A DNA stretch of 64,000 nucleotides from Devosia sp. (GCF_025809055.1 NZ_CP075529.1:434001-498000); one strand, 5' to 3'; shown: positions 1-9,100, counted from the first letter of the stretch. Translations and numbers: made by a program. The notes: a model not told the origin generated them from the sequence alone.

Positions 1-63
1 TGGACACGGCAAGGCTCCGGATGGTTCCATACCGATACGCGCGGGAACCGGCTCCGGTTCAGG

Positions 64-510
64 TCACTCCATCAATTCTGCCAGTTGCTCGAGCGCCGCA
101 TTCCAGGCTTCCATGGAAAAGATGCGGGTCTGCGCATCGGCATGGGGCAGGCCGCGCTCGACCAGAGTGATGCGGGTGGCGTCCTCGCCCACGGGGGCAA
201 AGGTGATGTCGAGCACGAAGATCATCTCGTCGTCCTCGTCCTTGTGGACCCAGGACATGACGAGGCGCTCATCTTCGACGAATTGCAGCACTTCGCCCGA
301 AACCTCGTGATCGGCCTCGTCGTCCTCTTCGCCGAAGGTCACGTAGTGATAGGTGCCGCCCTCGAAGGCGTCGAACTCGGCCTCGTCCACCTGCCACTGC
401 TCGATCAGGGCCGGATCGGTCCAGGCCGCGAAGACATCGCTGACATTGGCGGCAATGGTGCGCGAGAGGGTGATCTGGCTTTCGCCGTCACCTGCCATGG
501 TATCGCTCAT
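64..510 (-). CDS. SRPBCC / AHSA1-family protein
   Basis: A 148-residue cytosolic protein with the activator-of-Hsp90-ATPase-1-like (START/SRPBCC) fold signature: a hydrophobic N-terminal strand, the segment VFAAWTDPALIEQW near residues 26-39, an acidic middle and a C-terminal helix with a SMEAW motif. Such proteins bind hydrophobic ligands in a helix-grip cavity; no ligand can be assigned. Its ATG overlaps the stop of the upstream MFS gene by 4 bases, so the two are translationally coupled. Longer upstream starts in this frame run inside the MFS gene and were rejected. Confidence 0.85.
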   Translation of the reverse strand: MSDTMAGDGESQITLSRTIAANVSDVFAAWTDPALIEQWQVDEAEFDAFEGGTYHYVTFGEEDDEADHEVSGEVLQFVEDERLVMSWVHKDEDDEMIFVLDITFAPVGEDATRITLVERGLPHADAQTRIFSMEAWNAALEQLAELME

Positions 511-1727
511 GCCGGGCTCCTTCCGGGATGCAGTTCTGCCGTGCGGGGCAGGAAGATGGTGAGGATACCAAGCGCGGGCAGGAAGGCGCAAATCTGGAAC
601 ACCGCGATCATGCCGATCCAGTCCGCAAGCGCGCCCATGGCGGCCGCGCCGAGCGCGCCGATGCCGAAGGCGAAGCCGAAGATGAAGCCGGCAATCATGC
701 CCACCTTTCCGGGCACCAGTTCCTGCGCATAGACCACCATGGCCGAAAAGGCCGAGGACAGGATCAGCCCGACAAAAATGCTCATCACGCAGGTCCAGAA
801 CAGGTCGAGATAGGGCAGGGCCAGGGTGAAGGGCAGGGCGCCCAGGATCGACACCCAGATGACGGCGAGCCGCCCATAGCGATCCCCTATCGGTCCGCCA
901 AAGAAGGTGCCGGCTGCCACCGCGCCAAGAAAGGCGAAGAGGTAATATTGGGCATCCTGGGCGGACAGCGCGAATTTTTCGATCAGGAAGAAGGCGTAAT
1001 AGCTCTTGAGCCCCTCGATATAGATGAACTTCGAGAGCAGCAGGGCGCCGATGACGGCGAAGGCCACCACCAGCCGCTGACGCGACAGGACGGGTTTGAC
1101 CACGACCGGCCGCGGACGGGTGGCGGCCTGGCGCTGGTGTTCGGCAAACCAGCGGCCGACATAGGTCAACAGCATGAGGCCGAGCACCGCGACGCCGAGG
1201 AAATAGATGACGCTCGATTGTCCCATGGGCAGCAGGATGAGCGCTGCGGCCAGCGGACCAAGGGCGGTGCCAGCATTGCCCCCGACCTGGAACAGCGACT
1301 GCGCAAAACCCAGCCGCCCGCCCGACGCCATGCGGGCGACGCGGGACGCCTCGGGATGGAACAGCGCCGAGCCGGTTCCCACGACAACCGCTGCGAAGAA
1401 CAAGAGCCAGAAGCCGTTCGCCGCCGCCAGAATGGCAACGCCGACCCCGACAATGCTCATCGACAGCGCCAGCCAATAGGGTTTTGGCTTGAGGTCCCCG
1501 GACAATCCGAAGATCGGCTGCAGCAGGCAGGCGGTGATCTGCTGGCCAAGCGTCAACAGGCCGATCTGCAGGTAGGAGAGGCCATAGGTCTCCTTGAGCA
1601 TCGGGTAGAGAGCCGGCAGCAGGAACTGCAGCAGGTCATTGAGCAGATGCGCGCCGCTGACGGCGAGAATGATCGACAGGGCAGTCCGCTGCGCATCTGG
1701 CGCTGCGGTGGGCGAAGCAGTGGTCAT
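507..1727 (-). CDS. MFS transporter, fosmidomycin-resistance (Fsr)-like
   Basis: A 406-residue inner-membrane major facilitator with about 12 hydrophobic segments. The N-terminal pattern AHLLNDLLQFLLPALYP and the loop FHPEASRVAR with the following glycine-rich helix resemble the Fsr family (fosmidomycin-resistance proton antiporters), so drug or metabolite efflux is the likely role; the substrate cannot be read from sequence. It is followed, with a 4-base overlap, by the SRPBCC gene. No regulator gene adjoins it. About 100 bases separate it from the iron-uptake operon upstream on the same strand, so read-through is possible. Confidence 0.85.
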   Translation of the reverse strand: MTTASPTAAPDAQRTALSIILAVSGAHLLNDLLQFLLPALYPMLKETYGLSYLQIGLLTLGQQITACLLQPIFGLSGDLKPKPYWLALSMSIVGVGVAILAAANGFWLLFFAAVVVGTGSALFHPEASRVARMASGGRLGFAQSLFQVGGNAGTALGPLAAALILLPMGQSSVIYFLGVAVLGLMLLTYVGRWFAEHQRQAATRPRPVVVKPVLSRQRLVVAFAVIGALLLSKFIYIEGLKSYYAFFLIEKFALSAQDAQYYLFAFLGAVAAGTFFGGPIGDRYGRLAVIWVSILGALPFTLALPYLDLFWTCVMSIFVGLILSSAFSAMVVYAQELVPGKVGMIAGFIFGFAFGIGALGAAAMGALADWIGMIAVFQICAFLPALGILTIFLPRTAELHPGRSPA

Positions 1728-1833
1728 GGAAAAGACTTCAAGACAGTTTCGTCCGTCCTAACCCGGCAGGCGCGCGAGGGCAATTGCAACGAGCGAAATA
1801 TGGCGAGGGGCAACTTGTGCCCCCGCGTTGCGA

Positions 1834-2886
1834 TCACGGGCGCCGGCGGGCTTCGATGAAGAGCAGCCAGGCGAGATAGCCGCCGCCGACCATGACGGTG
1901 ATGATGCCGACGGGCAAGGGCCTTGGTGCGGCGTGTTGGGCGGCAAAATCTGCGGAGAGGCCGAGCAGGGCACCGACCAACGCAGCGGGCGGAAGCGTTA
2001 TCCCCGCGGTGCGGGTGAGCCGGCGCGCTATCTGTGGGGCGACGAGGGCAATGAAGGCAATGGGGCCGGATGCGGCGGTGACGGTTGCGGTCAGGGCCAC
2101 GCCCACCATGATCAGGGCCAGGCGGGTCTGGCCTATGCGGATGCCATGCGAGGCGGCCAGGTCATCCCCGAGTTCCATCTGCCGCATTGGCCGGCTCAAT
2201 ATGAGGGAGAGGAGCAACAGCAGGACCACGCATGTGCCGCCGCCCAGAACCTGATCCCACGAAATGCCGTTCAGCGAACCGGAATTCCAGGCGGATGCGG
2301 ACATGGCCTGGTTGAGATCGGCCTTGAGGATCAGCCAGGTATTGGTCGATGCCAGCATGGCCGAGACGCCGATGCCGACAATGATCAACCGAAAACCCTG
2401 AACCCCGCCCCGAAAGGCAATGAGATAGACGATGACGGCCGTTCCCATGCCGCCGAGGAGGGCTCCTGCGGCCAGCTGGAGGTAGGTGCCATTGATGAAC
2501 AGCATCACCACCAGCGCCCCGGTATAGGAGCCATCCGAGAAGCCGATCAGGCCAGGGTCAGCAAGTGGGTTGCGCAGCAGCGACTGGAAGATGGCGCCGC
2601 TCACGCCCAGTGCGGCGCCGAAGATGATGGCCGCGACCACCCTTGGCAAGCGCCATTCGACGACGATTTCGTGGACAATGCCGCTCTCGCCGCCCGATAA
2701 GGCGGAGATGACCTGCAGGGGGGTGAGCTGGTACGAGCCCGTCATCAGGGCGAGCACCGCGAGGGCGAGGATCGCGAGCGCGACGACGACGCAGACGAGA
2801 AAGGAACGCCGCGCCAGCCGCGCTGAAACTTTCCAGCGCTTCACCGGGCCCCGTTGGGGGGATGAAATGGATACGCCGCCGCTCAT
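1834..2886 (-). CDS. FecCD-type iron-siderophore ABC permease (FepG-like)
   Basis: A 350-residue inner-membrane permease of the FecCD family with an N-terminal basic tail, then about ten hydrophobic segments. The family pattern VLGGG, ASHGIRIGQTR and GPIAFIALVAPQIAR is visible; the last part is the cytoplasmic loop that contacts the ATPase. It would form a heterodimer with the upstream permease to import ferric-siderophore or haem-type chelates. Its ATG overlaps the upstream permease gene by 4 bases. It is the last gene of the operon: no ATP-binding subunit follows. Confidence 0.92.
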   Translation of the reverse strand: MSGGVSISSPQRGPVKRWKVSARLARRSFLVCVVVALAILALAVLALMTGSYQLTPLQVISALSGGESGIVHEIVVEWRLPRVVAAIIFGAALGVSGAIFQSLLRNPLADPGLIGFSDGSYTGALVVMLFINGTYLQLAAGALLGGMGTAVIVYLIAFRGGVQGFRLIIVGIGVSAMLASTNTWLILKADLNQAMSASAWNSGSLNGISWDQVLGGGTCVVLLLLLSLILSRPMRQMELGDDLAASHGIRIGQTRLALIMVGVALTATVTAASGPIAFIALVAPQIARRLTRTAGITLPPAALVGALLGLSADFAAQHAAPRPLPVGIITVMVGGGYLAWLLFIEARRRP

Positions 2887-3926
2887 AGCCCGCTGACCCG
2901 CTTACGCCGCACCAGGGCAATCAGAACCGGCGCGCCGACAAAGGCGGTGACGATCCCCACTGGAATTTCGCCCGGCCGCATGACCACCCGCCCAAGGATG
3001 TCCGATGCCAGGAGCAGGCTGGGCGCGAGCAGCAGGCTGTAGGCAAAAATCCAGCGCTGGTCCGGGCCGACAATCCAGCGGGCGACGTGCGGCACCATGA
3101 GCCCGACAAAGCCGATCGGACCCGCAATGGCGGTGGCGCCGCCGGCGAGCAGGGTGATGGCGAGGACGGACAGGACGCGTGCCCTTGCCAGTTTGACCCC
3201 GTGGGAGGTGGCCAGATCGTCGCCCAGCGCCAGGGCGTTGAGCGGGCCGGACACCGCGAAGGCGAGGACGCTCCCCAGGACAAGGAAGGGCAGTATCGGC
3301 CAGACCACGTCGAGGGGGCGGCCGAGAATGCTGCCGGCGTTCCAGGACCGCATGGCATCGAACGCATCCGGATTGGTGAGTTGCAGGGCCTCGCGGAAGC
3401 CGCCGAGCACCGCGCCCACGCAGACCCCGGCAAGCACCATGACGATGGGCGACTGGCCGTGGCGTGTCGAGCCCAGGGCAAGCACCATGAGCGTCACGGC
3501 CAGAGCGCCCGCAAAGGCGAACCACATATAGTTTTCGGGGCCACGGACACCAAGCATGCCTACCGCGACGGTGACGGCGAAGGAGGCGCCGGCGTGGACT
3601 CCGAGAATGCCCGGATCGGCGAGGGGATTACGGGTCAAAGCCTGGATCAGCGCGCCGGAGAGCCCCAGAGCGATGCCCACCGCCAGGCCGACCACGGTAC
3701 GGGGGAGCCGGAAATCGCGAACGGCGAAGTGATGGATGCTATCCGATGGATTGACCAATGCGTCCCAGACCGCGTCGGGTGCAATGGTCGTGGGGCCGAT
3801 CATCATGCTGGCCACGACGAGCCCGACGAGGACCAGAAGTGCGACGACCAGGCCCGGGACACGGCGACGCGCCCGGGGCACAGGAAGTGCGCCCCGGGCG
3901 TCAGGATGCGTGGCCTGCGATGTCAC
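2883..3926 (-). CDS. FecCD-type iron-siderophore ABC permease (FepD-like)
   Basis: A 347-residue FecCD-family permease with many hydrophobic segments and the family landmarks LSGALIQALTRNPLADPGILG, ATSHGVKLARARV and GPIGFVGLMVPHVAR. Paired with the downstream permease, it forms the channel that receives the iron complex from the periplasmic binding protein encoded upstream. It overlaps both neighbours by 4 bases, giving a tightly coupled three-gene unit. The substrate is inferred from family only; cobalamin and haem importers share this fold. Confidence 0.92.
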   Translation of the reverse strand: MTSQATHPDARGALPVPRARRRVPGLVVALLVLVGLVVASMMIGPTTIAPDAVWDALVNPSDSIHHFAVRDFRLPRTVVGLAVGIALGLSGALIQALTRNPLADPGILGVHAGASFAVTVAVGMLGVRGPENYMWFAFAGALAVTLMVLALGSTRHGQSPIVMVLAGVCVGAVLGGFREALQLTNPDAFDAMRSWNAGSILGRPLDVVWPILPFLVLGSVLAFAVSGPLNALALGDDLATSHGVKLARARVLSVLAITLLAGGATAIAGPIGFVGLMVPHVARWIVGPDQRWIFAYSLLLAPSLLLASDILGRVVMRPGEIPVGIVTAFVGAPVLIALVRRKRVSGL

Positions 3927-4891
3927 TCGGCAGCCGGGAGGGTCGCCAGCGCGGTGTCCAGCGAGTCGAGGTATTGCAGTACGGCGCCGTAGGAGTTGTT
4001 GCCGGGGCAGAAGAGGCCCAGCGCGCGGCCCGAAGTGACGGCCGGCAGGGCCTGCCAGGTATTGGTTTCGACCACCGGGACAAAGGGTTCGGTCGGCTGG
4101 CCATCGGCACCAACCGGGTAGGTGATCACGTCATACTCCGCGAGGTCGCCAAGCTGTTCGAAGGAATAGGACGTCCAGGCCAGGGGCTCGGCGCCTTCAG
4201 CGGCCTCGGGATAGTCGATGCCCACCTCGTCGCGGCCGATTTCGGAGCATCCGATATCGGCGATCGCAAAGGTGCCCGGATCGGAAGACGACCAGCGAAT
4301 GACGTCCACGAACTTGGTGCCGGAAATGACATCGCCGTACTTCTGCTGGATGCCGGCAAGCTTGGTCTCGAATTCAGCCTTCTGATCACTCAGGGCATCG
4401 GTCAGATTGCCTGCGTCGGCAATGCCGTCGGCGAGGGCCTTCCATTCGGTGTCGAGACCATAGAACACGGTGGGAGCGATGGCTTCGAGCTGCTTGCGAA
4501 TCTGCTCGAACTCGCCGCCGGGCACCTGCACCAGGATGAGATCCGGGGCCAGGCTGGCCAGTGCTTCCATATCAACCTCGTCGGCGCTGGCCGCAAGGAT
4601 GGTGGCCGACTGGTAGGTCGACTGCTGCTCGTCGGGCAACCGGGCAATGTCCGAATCCGATTCCGCCGTCACGGCAATCGGCTTGCCGCCGATATCGATG
4701 AACGGCAGGGTCGTGTTGCCGAGCGTCGCAATGCGCTGCGGTGCGGCCGGAATTTCAATCGAGCCGTTATCGGCTTCGATCGTGCGGGTTTCCTGAGCCG
4801 AGACGGCAGAGGTGATGCCCAGGATGGCCACGGCGAACAGGCCGGTCCGCAGCGTCAAGGGCCGGACGGCGCAAGAGGATTTGTTGGTCAT
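3923..4891 (-). CDS. Periplasmic iron-siderophore binding protein
   Basis: A 322-residue periplasmic binding protein of the FecB/FhuD type (Peripla_BP_2): a signal peptide with cleavage expected near VSA-QE (about residue 32), then PAAPQRIATLG, the family entry motif, and LASLAPDLILV. The chosen ATG at 4891 has a GGGAG Shine-Dalgarno about 9 bases upstream; a longer frame beginning at 4972 adds residues unlike a signal peptide and was rejected. It delivers a ferric chelate to the two FecCD permeases encoded next. A possible iron-responsive operator lies upstream at 4957-4971. Confidence 0.88.
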   Translation of the reverse strand: MTNKSSCAVRPLTLRTGLFAVAILGITSAVSAQETRTIEADNGSIEIPAAPQRIATLGNTTLPFIDIGGKPIAVTAESDSDIARLPDEQQSTYQSATILAASADEVDMEALASLAPDLILVQVPGGEFEQIRKQLEAIAPTVFYGLDTEWKALADGIADAGNLTDALSDQKAEFETKLAGIQQKYGDVISGTKFVDVIRWSSSDPGTFAIADIGCSEIGRDEVGIDYPEAAEGAEPLAWTSYSFEQLGDLAEYDVITYPVGADGQPTEPFVPVVETNTWQALPAVTSGRALGLFCPGNNSYGAVLQYLDSLDTALATLPAAE

Positions 4892-5251
4892 TGGTGTGCT
4901 CCCAGCAGGACGGGCGCCGAGTTCCTTACCATACCGACCGGTCACCCCTGCTAAGGTGATTGCATAACTCATGTTTTTTTGACCTGCAAGCTCTGTTGAA
5001 TATCCTTTGAAGGCGGCCTTTTTCCCCGATTTTCGCCCGGGATTGCGGCCGCCGACGGCCAGCCTGCGCAGGCTCAGCTGGTGGCACCTGACGTTCGCTC
5101 AGCGCGCAAAATGGCCTGGCTCACGAGCAGTTGATATGCCGGCGGAGGATGGGGGCGTTTGCCATTGCGTCATCGGGCACAAAGCAGAGAACGGATGCCG
5201 GGATTGCCGCCGCGCATTCGGAGCGGTCATTGCGGCATCGGGTGGGGGAAA
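4892..5251. other. Intergenic region upstream of iron operon
   Basis: Apart from the operator candidate near 4957 and a run of seven T (4974-4980) I see no gene, strong hairpin or repeat here. Reading frames crossing it lack ribosome binding sites and have no recognisable product. Confidence 0.5.
4957..4971. promoter_or_regulatory. Possible RirA-type iron-responsive operator (TGA-N9-TCA)
   Basis: The dyad TGA, nine bases, TCA lies 66-80 bases upstream of the binding-protein start. Rhizobial RirA (Rrf2 family) recognises IRO boxes built on TGA...TCA half-sites, so the position ahead of an iron-uptake operon fits. The motif is short and could occur by chance; the exact spacing rule is from memory. 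Weak evidence. Confidence 0.25.
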
Positions 5252-5327
5252 TGGCTCCGCGAGTAGGACTCGAACCTACGACCCAGCGATTAACAGTCGC
5301 TTGCTCTACCAACTGAGCTATCGCGGA
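5252..5327 (-). tRNA. tRNA-Asn (anticodon GTT)
   Basis: The minus strand folds into a full cloverleaf: acceptor TCCGCGA pairs with TCGCGGA, the D arm contains AGCTCAGTTGGTAGAGC, the anticodon loop is TGTTAAT between GCGAC and a matching 3-prime arm, and the T arm contains GGTTCGAGTC. The anticodon GTT reads Asn codons. Discriminator is G and the CCA end is encoded (5252-5254), giving 76 bases. Confidence 0.97.
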
Positions 5328-5421
5328 ACATTTTGCGTTCGCCGTGGGGCGAAGCGAGGTCCGTGTACCCAAACTGATCCGGTTTGCCAAGCCCCCAATG
5401 GACCGCGATGTGAATAACTTG

Positions 5422-6015
5422 TCATTCGGGCCGCGCGCCGGCGCGCCGGGCCAGGGCGACGAGGTCGGCGGGGGTGTTGAGGTTGGCAAAGGGGTTTGCC
5501 GGCTCGGTCCAGGTGACCGGGATAGCGCCCAACTGCCGGAGAGCCTGTCGCGGGCTGTCGGGCTTTGCCTGCTCAAGAAGCGCGACCAGCGCCGGAATGC
5601 GCCAGGCCGCATTGGTCGGATAAAAGTCATCGCCCCAGGCGGCGAAGGCCGCATCGGCCTGTTCGAGGGCCGCGACCAGACGCGGGCAGAAATCCGTTGG
5701 GAGGAAAGGGGTGTCCACGGCAACGCTGACCAGAATGTCGTCTGCGCCCGCTGTGGGGCGCAGGTGGGCGGCGGCGGCCGCTATGCCGGCCATGGGCCCC
5801 AGATGGAAATGCTCGGCATCGGGCAGGCACATGCCCTGCGGCCAGGCCGGTGCGGGGCCGGGGCCTGAGGCAACGAGCAGGGGTGATCCGGCTTGGCGCA
5901 TGATGGAGGCGGTGCGCTCGAGCAATGTCATGCCGCCGAACCGCAGGAGCGCCTTGCGCACCTGGCCCAACCGTTCGCCACGTCCGCCAGCCAGAATCAG
6001 CGCGTGGATCGTCAT
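5422..6015 (-). CDS. mobA: Molybdenum cofactor guanylyltransferase MobA-like
   Basis: A 197-residue nucleotidyltransferase with the MobA/GT-A signature LAGGRGERLG (residues 8-17) and a conserved Lys at 21, the divalent-metal motif in VAVDTPFLP (about 96-104) and the C-terminal NLNTPADL. MobA transfers GMP from GTP to molybdopterin to make the bis-MGD cofactor used by DMSO-reductase-family enzymes in the cytoplasm. The loop differs slightly from the E. coli form, so MocA-type CTP transferases are a remote alternative. Its ATG overlaps the benE stop by 4 bases. Confidence 0.85.
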   Translation of the reverse strand: MTIHALILAGGRGERLGQVRKALLRFGGMTLLERTASIMRQAGSPLLVASGPGPAPAWPQGMCLPDAEHFHLGPMAGIAAAAAHLRPTAGADDILVSVAVDTPFLPTDFCPRLVAALEQADAAFAAWGDDFYPTNAAWRIPALVALLEQAKPDSPRQALRQLGAIPVTWTEPANPFANLNTPADLVALARRAGARPE

Positions 6016-7199
6016 GCCGGTTTTTGCGAACGCAGGAGCAGAAGCAGGGCGATCCCACCGACAAGGCCCCAGAACGGCGCTCCAATGCCCATAATGGTGA
6101 TGCCCGAGGCCGTGGCCACGAAGGTGAGTATGGCGGGAAGGCGCGTGTCCTCTTCGGTGAGCGCGCCTGCCAGGGACGAAGCGAGGCTGGAAAAGAGCGC
6201 GAGACCGGCCACGGCCTGGATCAGCAGCGGTGGCGAGGCGGCGATGAAGGCGGCGGCCAGGCTCGCCGCGAGACCGAGCAGCAGATACGTGAAACCGGCA
6301 GCAACCGGAGCCGGCCAGCGCCGCGCCGGGTCGGGGTGTGCCTCGGGTCCGGCGCAGATCGCCGCGGTAATGGCGGCGAGGTTATTGGCGATGCCGCCGA
6401 AAAAGGCTGTGGCCGCGCTGGCCAACCCGGTCAGCACGAAGATCGGGCCCGGTTGCAGGGTAAAACCATTGGCCTTCATCACCGCGATGCCCGGCAGGTT
6501 CTGCGAGGCCATGGTGACGATATAGAGCGGGAAGGTGATGCGGATCAGCGCATCGAGGGTGAACGCGGGCATGATCGGCACAAGCGCCGGCCAGGCGCCA
6601 TCGAACGTGCCGGCCGGCAGATGCGTGGTGGCGACGAGCACGACCGCCGTGGCGGCCACCGCGATCGGCACGGCATAGCGCCGGGCAAACCGCAGCCCCA
6701 CTGCCCAGGCCAGAAGGATCGGCAGCGCCTGCCAGGGCATTTCGGCAATGGCGGTGATCGGTGCAAGACACAGGGTCAGCAACATGCCGGCCAGCATGGC
6801 ATTGGCAATGGCGGCGGGTATGGCGGCCACCAGCCGGGCCAGGGGCCTGATGAGCCCCGTCAGGACAATCAGCGCCGCGCAGGCGAGAAAGGCGCCGGCA
6901 ACGGCGGGAAACCCGCCCACCGGTTCGCCAACCGTCAGCAGGAAGGCCGCGCCGGGCGTGGTCCAGGCGAAACTGATCGGGGTGCGCACGCGCCAGGCGA
7001 CGACGATATTGAGAACGCCAATGGCCAGGCAAACTGCGAACAGCCCCGACCCGGCCTGTTGCGGACTGGCGCCGGCCCCGGTCAGGGCCGCCAGCATCAG
7101 GGTAAAGGTGCTGGCATAGCCGACAATGGCGGCCAGGACCCCGGCAATGACAGGCTGTGCATAGTCGCGGCGCGATGGCGCGGGAGATGGGGTCGTCAT
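6012..7199 (-). CDS. benE: BenE-family benzoate/H+ symporter-like transporter
   Basis: A 395-residue inner-membrane protein with about 12 hydrophobic segments, matching the BenE family (RRDYAQPVIAGVLAAIVGY at the N terminus, then ISFAWTTPGAAFL and EMPWQALP). BenE proteins import benzoate with protons, but many orthologues lie outside aromatic degradation loci and their substrate is unknown; none of the ben genes is nearby. I chose the ATG at 7199 (MTTPSPAP); a start at 7250 would add 17 residues. It overlaps mobA by 4 bases, which suggests an operon without an obvious shared pathway. Confidence 0.85.
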   Translation of the reverse strand: MTTPSPAPSRRDYAQPVIAGVLAAIVGYASTFTLMLAALTGAGASPQQAGSGLFAVCLAIGVLNIVVAWRVRTPISFAWTTPGAAFLLTVGEPVGGFPAVAGAFLACAALIVLTGLIRPLARLVAAIPAAIANAMLAGMLLTLCLAPITAIAEMPWQALPILLAWAVGLRFARRYAVPIAVAATAVVLVATTHLPAGTFDGAWPALVPIMPAFTLDALIRITFPLYIVTMASQNLPGIAVMKANGFTLQPGPIFVLTGLASAATAFFGGIANNLAAITAAICAGPEAHPDPARRWPAPVAAGFTYLLLGLAASLAAAFIAASPPLLIQAVAGLALFSSLASSLAGALTEEDTRLPAILTFVATASGITIMGIGAPFWGLVGGIALLLLLRSQKPA

Positions 7200-7364
7200 G
7201 GCGGTCCGGTTATCATCCAGGCGCATTTCTGGCCCGGCGCAGCCCGGCATAGGCTACTTCGGCCCCGGGATATTCCATATCCATTTGCGCAGCGTCCAGC
7301 CCCATGGGACGGCACCGGCCACCGCAGTTACCGTTCCGTCACCTGTGGTTGCTAGACTGCGCCC

Positions 7365-7526
7365 ATGACCGAGCGCCACGACATCGACGAGCTGACCCGC
7401 ATCAACGCCGCCCAGACCGACCTGATCATCCGTCAGGCGGCCGAACTCGACCGGCTCCGGGAAGAACTGGCTGTTCTGCGCAAGCGCCGCAAGGGTTTGA
7501 TGGTGCTGGCGGGGCTGGCAGACTAA
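7365..7526 (+). CDS. Small coiled-coil protein (53 aa), hypothetical
   Basis: A short open frame beginning ATGACCGAGCGCC encodes 53 residues, almost all predicted helical: residues 5-40 show a heptad-like spacing of Leu/Ile with Arg, Glu and Asp (LTRI, LIIRQ, LDRLREELAVLRKRR), followed by a short hydrophobic end GLMVLAGLAD. Codon use matches the GC-rich neighbours rather than the AT-rich gene that follows. It resembles SlyX-like microproteins in size and helicity, but I cannot assign a family. It is oriented away from benE. Confidence 0.5.
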   Translation: MTERHDIDELTRINAAQTDLIIRQAAELDRLREELAVLRKRRKGLMVLAGLAD

Positions 7527-7567
7527 TCGCGATTTGGATCGGACGTAGCGACGGTAGGTATATTTGT

Positions 7568-8599
7568 TCACCCATGTTCGCCGGAGCGGGCCGACGAAGA
7601 GGTCGCACTGAACAGGTGTTGTAACAGAAAAATGGGGGCGTTGGCCAGGCTCGCCACCCATGGTAATGCTGAAACGCCAAGGATGATGCAAGTAGCAACG
7701 ACTGCGAATGGCAAGTTCGCTCCCCACGCGGACACCCCTGTGAGGATCAGGGCACGAATAAAAAATCCGTGCCAGACATAGGCAGACAGGCTCTGCCGCC
7801 CGATCTCAGTCCACCAGCCGGCCCGGCTCGGCGTGACTTGTAAGATAGACCAAACCCCGGCCGCCGCGACCAAATAGACTGCAAGCCTGTATGCACCGCC
7901 CCATTCGGGCTCCTTTAGTCGGAAATAGCCTTCGCGCCCAAACAGCCATCGCACGTTTGCCTCATGAGCGGGCCCAAAAAACATGAGGAGAATGAGCAGG
8001 AGCACTGCAAGAGCCGCACATACGCGCCATACGCTGAGTTGCGGCGCTAGATCCGTATTCCGCAGTCGGTAGCCCACAAGAAAGAATGGCAAGAAAAAGA
8101 TGGTGCGGCCAATGCTCAGTTCCCCGCCATCCTGAACAACAAACCCTGCCAGTATAGCCACGCCGATAGAAAGTGGGATCGATATATTGGTCACTCGCAG
8201 GAATGGGAGAAATGCTCTCCAGATAGCCAAACTGAGTAAGTACCACATTAGCCAATATGGACGGACCAAGTAGTAAATAAGATCAGACCTGCCGCTAAAG
8301 GTGATGTCGAGGGATGAGTATAAGAACTGAAACGGAATGTAAACGGAAATTGGGGTTAGAAAAGAGAGTGCCCAAGACGTTCCGAATCTATCTTTACTAG
8401 ATAGGTAGCCGGAAACAAAAACAAACGCCGGCATGTGGAACGTATATATGAGTCTATATATTTCTGAGTTTGCTCCATCGGCCTTGAATCCGATTTCAAC
8501 AATGTGACCGAAAACAACCAGTGTGATCAGAATTGCTTTCAGGTTGTCGATGTATGCGGAGCGTGTTGTTGAGGTCGACGATCCGGGCGGTGATGACAT
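7568..8599 (-). CDS. Acyltransferase family 3 membrane protein
   Basis: A 343-residue integral membrane acyltransferase. The N-terminal pattern YIDNLKAILITLVVFGH (about residues 16-32, with the presumed catalytic His at 32), a second block TFHMPAFVFVSGY and roughly ten hydrophobic segments match the AT3/OatA-like group, including fucose 4-O-acetylases. Members O-acetylate sugars of surface polysaccharides or peptidoglycan. Base composition is unlike its surroundings (24 G+C of 60 at 8401-8460), and tRNA-Cys lies just upstream, suggesting acquisition by transfer. It stands alone with no polysaccharide genes near. Confidence 0.85.
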   Translation of the reverse strand: MSSPPGSSTSTTRSAYIDNLKAILITLVVFGHIVEIGFKADGANSEIYRLIYTFHMPAFVFVSGYLSSKDRFGTSWALSFLTPISVYIPFQFLYSSLDITFSGRSDLIYYLVRPYWLMWYLLSLAIWRAFLPFLRVTNISIPLSIGVAILAGFVVQDGGELSIGRTIFFLPFFLVGYRLRNTDLAPQLSVWRVCAALAVLLLILLMFFGPAHEANVRWLFGREGYFRLKEPEWGGAYRLAVYLVAAAGVWSILQVTPSRAGWWTEIGRQSLSAYVWHGFFIRALILTGVSAWGANLPFAVVATCIILGVSALPWVASLANAPIFLLQHLFSATSSSARSGEHG

Positions 8600-8859
8600 G
8601 GCGAACTGAGCGACCTGCTAAGACAGTGTTTGTCCGCATGGCACTACTCAGCCAACTGCGGATCGATCTGCAAGACACGCTAAACATGCTGGCACTGTCA
8701 GCTCAAGCCCTGGTTTGATAATCAGAGTCGGCAAGTCTTTCCGCAGAGTTCTGAATCATCAGAATATATCGCGGGGAATATAGGTCGGATGAGTACTAGA
8801 TATTTTGAGGAATTCAATGCTACCGAAACTCACCGCATCATTTGTTTGGGGGGAGTTTC

Positions 8860-8933
8860 TGGAGGCCTCGTCCGGAATCGAACCGGAGTACACGGATTTG
8901 CAATCCGCTGCGTAACCACTCCGCCACGAGGCC
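8860..8933 (-). tRNA. tRNA-Cys (anticodon GCA)
   Basis: The minus strand gives a cloverleaf of 74 bases including an encoded CCA: acceptor GGCCTCG pairs with CGAGGCC, D arm GGCGGAGTGGTTACGC, anticodon loop TTGCAAA within GCGGA...TCCGT, T arm CCGGTTCGATTCCGG. The anticodon GCA reads Cys codons; U is the discriminator, as expected for tRNA-Cys. Confidence 0.97.
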
Positions 8934-9100
8934 TCTAGGCGCAGGTATCTATTGTGCGCTTGGGGGTTATGCAAGCGCAGAGATTTCCGAAGGGTTACTT
9001 TCGGCCGGTCGCGGGACGATGCGGACCGGTTTTCCACCAAAGGGTTGGAACGCGGGCCATGGGCGCAGTGTTGCGGTTGTGTCCAGCAAGGGAACCAGCC

